A stretch of DNA of 64,000 nt, taken from positions 1 through 64,000 of the forward strand of contig CADCVF010000030.1 in NCBI GenBank assembly GCA_902806095.1, in the 5' to 3' direction. The translations under genes and the position numbers were made by a program. Positions 59,001 through 64,000 of the stretch are shown in pieces (position 1 is the stretch's first letter; each line of letters opens with the position of its first letter). The notes below the pieces were generated by a model, which was not told where the DNA came from, made no database searches, and saw only the letters and a list, made by a program, of their open reading frames with translations. The DNA is from an uncultured Rubrobacteraceae bacterium. GTDB lineage: Bacteria > Actinomycetota > Rubrobacteria > Rubrobacterales > Rubrobacteraceae.

Positions 59001-60203
59001 GTGACGGGTAAAGTAAGAGGTGTGAACGGGCCTGCACAAACGACCGGAGACCCGGAACGGGAAACCTTGCTGACCCGGCCGGTGATTTATCTTACCCTCG
59101 TCGCTTTCGCCGCCCTCTTCGGTTTCCAGTTGCTGCTCTCTGTCGTGCCGCTCTACGCCGACGAGGCCGGCGGTGGCAGCTCTGGTGCCGGTCTTGCGAC
59201 CGCGGCCTTCATGCTCTCGACGGTGCTTACACAGATCCAGATGCCCAGCATCCTGGCCCGTTACGGCTACCGGCGGGTGCTCGCGGCCGGACTCCTTTTC
59301 CTCGGGATTCCGGCGCTGTTCTATGCGTACGCCCAGACGTTGGTGCCTATACTGGCCGTCACCCTGGTTCGTGGCGTGGGGTTTGGGATCGTGACCGTGA
59401 TGTTCGCGGCCCTGATCGTCGAACTCGCCCCTCCCCATCGCAGAGGAGAAGCCCTCGGCCTCCTCGGCGTCGCTATCACGTTGCCGACCATCTTCTGCAA
59501 CGCGCTGGGGCTCTGGCTGGCGGGAGGATTCGGCTTCGGAGTCGTCTTCTTGCTCGGGGGCTTAGCCCCATTGCTCGGGCTAGGCATGATCCCCTACATC
59601 CGTTCCGCCCCACCGGCGACGAAAGAAGGGGAAGAGAGCGGGGCCGGTTTCTTCACGGGGCTAGGACGAGCCCCCCTACGGCGCATCTTCCTCCTCTTTG
59701 CGATAACTACGATGGCCGCCGGGGTGGTCTTGACCTTCCTGCCTCTGGCGGTGCCCGGCTCGGGGGTTTTCTCCGCCGCGAGCGCGCTCCTCGTCGTCGG
59801 TATAACCACGACCGCAAGCCGCTGGTGGGCAGGAAGGTTCGGCGACCGCAAGGACCCTCGTCTCCTGCTCGCCCCCGGTCTCATCGCCTGCGCGATAGGG
59901 ATGGTCTGCCTTCCGCTAGGGGGTGTGATCCTGCTGTTCGGAGCCTTGCTCTTCGGGGGCGGGTTCGGGCTGCTCCAGAATGCCACCCTCATCCTGATGA
60001 TGGGGCGTGTCTCGAAATCCGAGTACGGGCTCGGCAGCACGCTCTGGAACGCTGCTTTCGATACGGGGACCGGCATAGGAGCCTTCTCGTTCGGGTTCGT
60101 GATCTCAGCCGTCGGGTTCTCCTGGTCCTTCTTCATCTGCTCCGCCCTGCTGGCGTCAGCCCTAATACTCGTGCTCCTCGAGCACTCCTCTACACAGGAC
60201 TGA
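59001..60203 (+). CDS. MFS transporter
   Basis: This 400-residue protein has twelve hydrophobic segments, starting VIYLTLVAFAALFGFQLLLS. YGYRRVLAAGLLFLGIPALF is the conserved loop region, and AALIVELAPPHRRGEALGLL resembles drug-efflux-type carriers. The C-terminal half has FGDRKDPRLLLAPGLIACAI. The GTG at 59001 lies at the end of repeat cluster E and lacks a Shine-Dalgarno; a GTG at 59022 is an alternative. The stop TGA is inside a decayed repeat unit. It is probably an exporter; substrate unknown. Confidence 0.8.
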   Translation: MTGKVRGVNGPAQTTGDPERETLLTRPVIYLTLVAFAALFGFQLLLSVVPLYADEAGGGSSGAGLATAAFMLSTVLTQIQMPSILARYGYRRVLAAGLLFLGIPALFYAYAQTLVPILAVTLVRGVGFGIVTVMFAALIVELAPPHRRGEALGLLGVAITLPTIFCNALGLWLAGGFGFGVVFLLGGLAPLLGLGMIPYIRSAPPATKEGEESGAGFFTGLGRAPLRRIFLLFAITTMAAGVVLTFLPLAVPGSGVFSAASALLVVGITTTASRWWAGRFGDRKDPRLLLAPGLIACAIGMVCLPLGGVILLFGALLFGGGFGLLQNATLILMMGRVSKSEYGLGSTLWNAAFDTGTGIGAFSFGFVISAVGFSWSFFICSALLASALILVLLEHSSTQD

Positions 60204-60204
60204 C

Positions 60205-60251
60205 AGCGAAATGCTGAAATGCTTGCAAAGGGGTGCGAACCTCTTTGCAAG
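60205..60251. repeat. Hairpin-unit relic F with adjoining hairpin
   Basis: CTGACAGCGAAATGCTGAAATG resembles a shortened repeat unit and starts at the MFS stop. It runs into CTTGCAAAG (60222-60230), which pairs with CTTTGCAAG (60243-60251) plus GGT/ACC. The arrangement, TGCTGAAATG words then a hairpin, matches the junction at 6600-6650. It lies between the convergent MFS and ABC permease genes and may serve as a transcript end. Confidence 0.5.
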
Positions 60252-60256
60252 TTGCT

Positions 60257-61057
60257 CTAAGAAAGCACGTCGCGGCGGGTAAAGATGGCCCATGCGGCGG
60301 TTAGGAAGCAGGTTCCCCACAGGAGGCTGACCCAGATTGAGCGTGCTATCGGTTCCCAGGCTATGGGGTCGCGGGCGAGGTTTAGCCAGGCCTCGAACTG
60401 GTTCGTGAGCAGGTAGGGGTCCAGGGGGCCGGCGAGGCCGAGGCCTGAGGCGAGACGGAGGAGCAGGACGAGGACCACGGCGCCAACGCCCGAGCCCACC
60501 GAGTTGTGGGTGGTGACGGATAGGAAGACCGCGAACGCGGCGAGCGCCATAAGGGGCACGGAGACGAGGCCGGCGCCGGCCCACACGAGCGCGATGCCGC
60601 GTCCGACGCTTATCGGCGTCCCGCCGGGCCCGGCGAGCGGGGCGAAGCCGCTAGCCAGGTAGCCCGCGGCGAGGCCGACGCCGGCGAGGACCGCAGAGGC
60701 GGCGAGGCAGTAGACGCCGACCGCAGCCGCCTTGGAGAGGAACAGTTCAGTCCGGCCCACGGAGCGGCTGAGGACCGTCTTCAGGGTGCCAGCCGAGATT
60801 TCACCGGCCACAGCGTCCCCGGCGACGAACGCCACGACGAGCGGCAACAGGACGAAGGTGGCGAAGGCGAGCGTGACGAGCGGGACAACGAGCCCGTTCT
60901 CCAGTAGTTGCGTGGCGAAGGGAGCCTCGCCCTCAGGCGGGCCCTCGCCCGTGATCTCCAGCGCCGCCACGAACAGAACGGGTACGAGCGCCGCCGCCCC
61001 CAGCCCGAATAGCGTCCGCCGCTGGCGCACGAGCTTGTAGAGCTCCCAGCGGATCAC
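60257..61057 (-). CDS. ABC-2 type transporter permease
   Basis: This 266-residue membrane protein has about six segments. It begins IRWELYKLVRQRRTLFGLGA, the usual N-terminus of ABC-2 permeases with a cytoplasmic basic stretch, and has LVAFVAGDAVAGEISAGTLK followed by TVLSRSVGRTELFLSK, a conserved loop of the family. A GTG start is used. It follows the ATPase gene by 46 bases and would form an exporter of unknown substrate with it. Confidence 0.85.
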   Translation of the reverse strand: MIRWELYKLVRQRRTLFGLGAAALVPVLFVAALEITGEGPPEGEAPFATQLLENGLVVPLVTLAFATFVLLPLVVAFVAGDAVAGEISAGTLKTVLSRSVGRTELFLSKAAAVGVYCLAASAVLAGVGLAAGYLASGFAPLAGPGGTPISVGRGIALVWAGAGLVSVPLMALAAFAVFLSVTTHNSVGSGVGAVVLVLLLRLASGLGLAGPLDPYLLTNQFEAWLNLARDPIAWEPIARSIWVSLLWGTCFLTAAWAIFTRRDVLS

Positions 61058-61103
61058 GCGGAATCCCGGTGGAGGGTTCGCTGTTCGTGAGGGGCGTGAC
61101 GTG

Positions 61104-62048
61104 TCAAGAACGCTCCTCCGTTAGCTCCAGGAAGAGATCTTCGAGGCTCGGCCGCGCAGGGACTAGCGCCAGGACTGCCACGCCCCCGGCCACCAGGTCC
61201 CGCACGACCGGTCCAGGGCCCTCAGGGCCGACTGCGAACCTTATCTCCTCATCCCCGAGTCCGTCTGGTGGCTCGGCGACCGATGCGCCGGTGACGTTGG
61301 TGGTGCTTTCGAGGATTCGCAGCGCGCTTTTCGCGTCGTCCACCACGAGCCGGTATCCCGGGCGTCCGTTGTCTCCTCCTACGACCTCGGCGATGGTGCC
61401 TTCGGCAAGGAGGCGGCCGTGGCCGATCACGGCCACCCTGTTGCACAGTTGCTCGACCTCGGCGAGGAGGTGGCTGGAGAGGAAGATCGTCAGGCCGTCC
61501 TCGTTGAGGCGGCGGATGAGATCACGCACGTCGCGCATCCCGCCAGGGTCCAGCCCGTTCGTCGGCTCGTCCAGGATCAAGACCTCCGGCTCCCTGAGTA
61601 GCGCGGAGGCTATCGCCAGCCGCTGCTTCATCCCCGTCGAATAGGTCTTGACCTTGTCCCGCTCACGCCCGAGTAGCCCGACCGTCTCGAGGACCCTGGT
61701 CATGGGTGCTTCCCCCTTGCGCCGGTCGGCGGCGGCGAGGACCTTGAGGTTGTCGCGCGCCGAGAGGTAGTCGTAGAAGCCGGGCATGTCCACAAAGCCG
61801 GCGACGCCCTCGCGGCCCCCTGGTCTGCCGGCCTGATGCCCGAGGAGGCGTATCTCGCCCTCGGTCGGTTCGACGAGGCCGAAGATTGCCCGGATCGTGG
61901 TGCTCTTGCCGCTCCCGTTGGGACCGAGGAACCCGTACACGTCCCCCCGGCGCACCTCGAAGCTTAGGGAATCCACAGCGACGAAGTCCCCGAACTTCTT
62001 GGTGAAGCCCCGGACCTCGAGTACCGAAGCTTCCCGGCGGACTCCCAC
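61104..62048 (-). CDS. ABC transporter ATP-binding protein (exporter type)
   Basis: This 314-residue ATPase has FLGPNGSGKSTTIRAIFGL, a weaker signature (YSTGMKQRLAIASAL), LILDEPTNGLDPGG and the histidine in SSHLLAEV. This is the DRA/CcmA-like class that pairs with ABC-2 permeases. The C-terminal 80 residues form the extra domain of these exporters. A GTG start lies three bases after the LolA-like stop, so translation is coupled. It probably drives export with the permease downstream. Confidence 0.9.
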   Translation of the reverse strand: MGVRREASVLEVRGFTKKFGDFVAVDSLSFEVRRGDVYGFLGPNGSGKSTTIRAIFGLVEPTEGEIRLLGHQAGRPGGREGVAGFVDMPGFYDYLSARDNLKVLAAADRRKGEAPMTRVLETVGLLGRERDKVKTYSTGMKQRLAIASALLREPEVLILDEPTNGLDPGGMRDVRDLIRRLNEDGLTIFLSSHLLAEVEQLCNRVAVIGHGRLLAEGTIAEVVGGDNGRPGYRLVVDDAKSALRILESTTNVTGASVAEPPDGLGDEEIRFAVGPEGPGPVVRDLVAGGVAVLALVPARPSLEDLFLELTEERS

Positions 62049-62051
62049 CGT

Positions 62052-63275
62052 CTAACGGGCCAGCAGCCCGCGCGCCGCCTCCCTGAGTTCGGCTGCCTGC
62101 ACGCTCCCCGCGAGTGTGTACGACACGCCGCCCTCGCTCCAGGAGAGGACCGTGCCCACGGGCGTGGAGAGCTCGTGTGCCCTGACCCCGTCCCCGAGAT
62201 CCACGACCGGAACCTGCAACTCGCCTCCCCGGTCCCCGGCGCTCTGGAAAGGTCCAGCCCCTACCTCACCACCGGTCTTCTCGGCGAGGACCACGGCCCC
62301 CCAGCCCGACCCGTAAGTGAGGATCGCGCCATCTCCAGCGACCATTATCTCCTCCAGCTCCCGGCCCCCGGGCGCCTCGGGCAGCTCTTCGACGGTGAAC
62401 CCAGCGAGCTCGCTGGCCTCCTCCACCGAAGCGGCCTTCCGAGGCTCGTCGCCTCCGCTGTATCCATCCGCCCGGTGGTCTCGGGGTTGCAGCCGCTCGA
62501 CCGTGGCGCCCGGCGGCGTCTCGAACTCGAAGCGCGCCTCCGGGACGGGGCCGACCTGGAAGTCTTTGGCCTCGTAGCGGACCACAGGCTCGGGCCTCCC
62601 TTCGGCGTAGAGCTCATAGAGGAGCGGCACGAAGGTCTCCGCGTCGACGAGCGCCTCGGCGCGCTCGACGAGAGTCGTGCTCTCGTCCCTGGGCTCCAGG
62701 GTCAGCGGGTAAGCCCAGCGCCCGGCTACCTCGATCGGCGTCCCGGTCGTAAGATTACTGGACGGCGCTATCTCAGCGAGAAGTTCGTCTATCTCCTCTG
62801 GCGATGCCCCTGGCAGCCCGTCCGCCTCGTCCGCGCCGGACAGCGCGGCCTCAGGCTTCTCGCCGGTCTTGAGAGTGTTGGATGCGCCGTCGTAGATGCT
62901 TACCCGCGCGCCGTTCCGGACGAGGACCCTATCCCCGTTCCCGCCCTGAAGCTCGGCGCGCAGTCTGTCGGGGCCGCCGCGCCACACGCGGGCGGTACGC
63001 GGGCCCGCGTCTCCGGTGTCGCCTTCGGAGGCGCCGAGGAGGCCTTCGGGGACGAGCGTCTGCTCGGCGGTCAAGGTCGCGCGGAAGTCGGGTGCGTTCT
63101 CGGGGGCGGCGGTTACGCGCAAGAGAAGCTCTTTCTCGGTGAGCCTCTCGGGCGGTTCGCCCTGGGCGCCTGCCCCAACGGTGAGTGCGCCGACGCCTAG
63201 CGCCGCTACGAGGATGAGGCCCAAGGCCACGGTCAAGACTCGCATCGGGATCCGTCCGGTCCTCGCTCCATCCAT
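62052..63275 (-). CDS. LolA-like secreted protein partnered with an ABC exporter
   Basis: This 407-residue protein has an N-terminal signal or anchor (VLTVALGLILVAALGVGALT) and then a LolA/LppX-like fold: ELLLRVTAAPENAPDFRATL, VWRGGPDRLRAELQGGNGDR, VRNGARVSIYDGASNTL and later VDAETFVPLLYELYAEGRPE. These alternate as in lipoprotein-sorting and sigma-E-regulatory-like proteins. The C-terminal 150 residues are an additional domain found in this actinobacterial subfamily. It is first of three coupled genes with an ABC exporter, so it may receive or shield a lipid-like substrate outside the membrane. Confidence 0.72.
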   Translation of the reverse strand: MDGARTGRIPMRVLTVALGLILVAALGVGALTVGAGAQGEPPERLTEKELLLRVTAAPENAPDFRATLTAEQTLVPEGLLGASEGDTGDAGPRTARVWRGGPDRLRAELQGGNGDRVLVRNGARVSIYDGASNTLKTGEKPEAALSGADEADGLPGASPEEIDELLAEIAPSSNLTTGTPIEVAGRWAYPLTLEPRDESTTLVERAEALVDAETFVPLLYELYAEGRPEPVVRYEAKDFQVGPVPEARFEFETPPGATVERLQPRDHRADGYSGGDEPRKAASVEEASELAGFTVEELPEAPGGRELEEIMVAGDGAILTYGSGWGAVVLAEKTGGEVGAGPFQSAGDRGGELQVPVVDLGDGVRAHELSTPVGTVLSWSEGGVSYTLAGSVQAAELREAARGLLAR

Positions 63276-63367
63276 GACAACGTCTCCTCGCGCCGACCCT
63301 GTTACAGCCTTTCGGACCTTTCTAGTCTACCCTACGAACGGGGAACAGGAATGCGTTCGCGCACACT

Positions 63368-64000
63368 CTAGTCGGGCCAGCGACGCACGAGGCGCCTGAC
63401 CGCGACGACGTTGTCGGTGACGGTGGCAGACTCCCCGTTCGGGCCGGTGCCCAGACGTTCGGGCGTGCCCAGTCGTTCGGTGCGCCACTGCCAGGGACTC
63501 AGGTCGAGCGCGGCCAGGACTTCCTCCGGAGTGGGGAAGCGGGTATGCGGTTTGTGGTTCCACGACCAGGGTGCGGCCGAGGCGTGGCCGACGATCAGCA
63601 GGAGGCCGCTGGACGCTACGGCGCGCGCCGCCATCCGCAAGACGCGGTCGCGGGGGAACTCCACCGGCGAGTGCAGGTACTGGGCCGAGACCAGGTCGAA
63701 GGCGCCTTCGGGGAATGTGCGGGCCAGGTCGTGCTGCTGAAAATCGATGCGGACGCCGGCCTCGGCTGCGAGGGTCGCCGCCCGGTCGAGGGCGGTGGCG
63801 GAAACGTCGACGGCGGTCACGCGCCAGCCCTGCTGGGCGAGCCAGACGGCATCGCCCCCTTCGCCGCAACCGAGGTCCAGCGCCGTGCGCGGCCGCAGCG
63901 ACCCTGCGACGTCGACCAGGACGGGGTTCGCCCTCCCGCTCCATACCCTTCCTTGTCCTCGGTAGTGCCCCTCCCAGAACTGCTCGGTCTCGCCGTGAAG
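63368..64000 (-). CDS. Class I SAM-dependent methyltransferase (N-terminus cut by window edge)
   Basis: The frame is open from the window edge to the stop at 63368, about 210 residues. EQFWEGHYRGQGRVWSGRAN is close to the usual N-terminus, so few residues are missing. The SAM-binding motif is ALDLGCGEGGDAVWLAQQG, followed by VTAVDVSATALDRA, an acidic motif II-like end of strand 2, and FDLVSAQYLHSP. HASAAPWSWNHKPHTRFPTP is typical of a thiopurine or tellurite-type methyltransferase subgroup. The track ORF at 63820 is an internal start. Substrate unknown. Confidence 0.85.
   Translation of the reverse strand, partial: LHGETEQFWEGHYRGQGRVWSGRANPVLVDVAGSLRPRTALDLGCGEGGDAVWLAQQGWRVTAVDVSATALDRAATLAAEAGVRIDFQQHDLARTFPEGAFDLVSAQYLHSPVEFPRDRVLRMAARAVASSGLLLIVGHASAAPWSWNHKPHTRFPTPEEVLAALDLSPWQWRTERLGTPERLGTGPNGESATVTDNVVAVRRLVRRWPD

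Overview
The window is visibly GC-rich. It has many GTG and TTG starts, dense 4-base gene overlaps, an F420-type PPOX protein, a DnaE2/LexA pair with a CAAAC-N4-GTTTG SOS box, a DUF2277 protein, and a Gram-positive-style bifunctional RhaEW with RhaI. Together these suggest a free-living actinobacterium, most like the Rubrobacter group; this taxonomic guess is inference. I see no rRNA, tRNA, CRISPR array, complete transposase or prophage.

Layout. (1) 1-6400: a polyamine/betaine-type ABC importer (binding lipoprotein, two permeases, and on the opposite strand a small protein plus ATPase) with a TetR regulator and a divergent FAD oxidoreductase. Three copies of a TAAA-N6-TTCA motif sit in its two control regions. 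(2) 6440-14620, minus strand: an AI-2E-type permease, then a sugar ABC importer (ATPase, permease, binding protein) and a coupled block of SDR, galactonate-dehydratase-like enzyme, U32-peptidase-like protein and FCD-type GntR regulator. One operator motif precedes both halves. (3) 14620-16590: a TMEM175-like channel and a zinc alcohol dehydrogenase. (4) 16625-36318: a large L-rhamnose locus. It holds a GH106-like and a GH78 rhamnosidase, a DeoR regulator, an MFS carrier, rhamnulokinase, a RhaT/P/Q/S-type ABC importer, RhaI, bifunctional RhaEW, an arabinose/fucose-isomerase-like protein and the mutarotase RhaM. Rhamnosides are split, rhamnose is imported, and it is converted to glycerone phosphate and lactate. 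(5) 36320-48370: a DEAD-box helicase behind a structured leader, a decayed and an intact antitoxin/PIN toxin module, VOC and PPOX proteins, a GH38 mannosidase, an SDR, a frameshifted SMP-30 gene, a B3/4 protein, a phosphoesterase and a cupin. (6) 48370-54050: a less GC-rich HNH endonuclease, a membrane acyltransferase-like protein, gamma-glutamyltransferase, a RibD/DHFR-like protein and DUF2277. (7) 54180-58810: DnaE2 and a DUF6504 protein divergent from LexA. (8) 59000-64000: an MFS carrier, an ABC exporter with a LolA-like partner, and a truncated methyltransferase.

The most unusual signal lies between genes. At least eleven copies of a hairpin unit (GCTGACAAG - variable stem with a small purine-rich loop - CGTGCTGA) occur in five clusters, with a decayed sixth. 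Most variable stems differ in sequence yet remain paired. These and a second family of GTAGGGG inverted repeats often contain the stop codon of the neighbouring gene. dRS3-like 20-bp palindromes (ATTCCC-N8-GGGAAT) occur at three sites, two of them beside the paralogous antitoxin genes.
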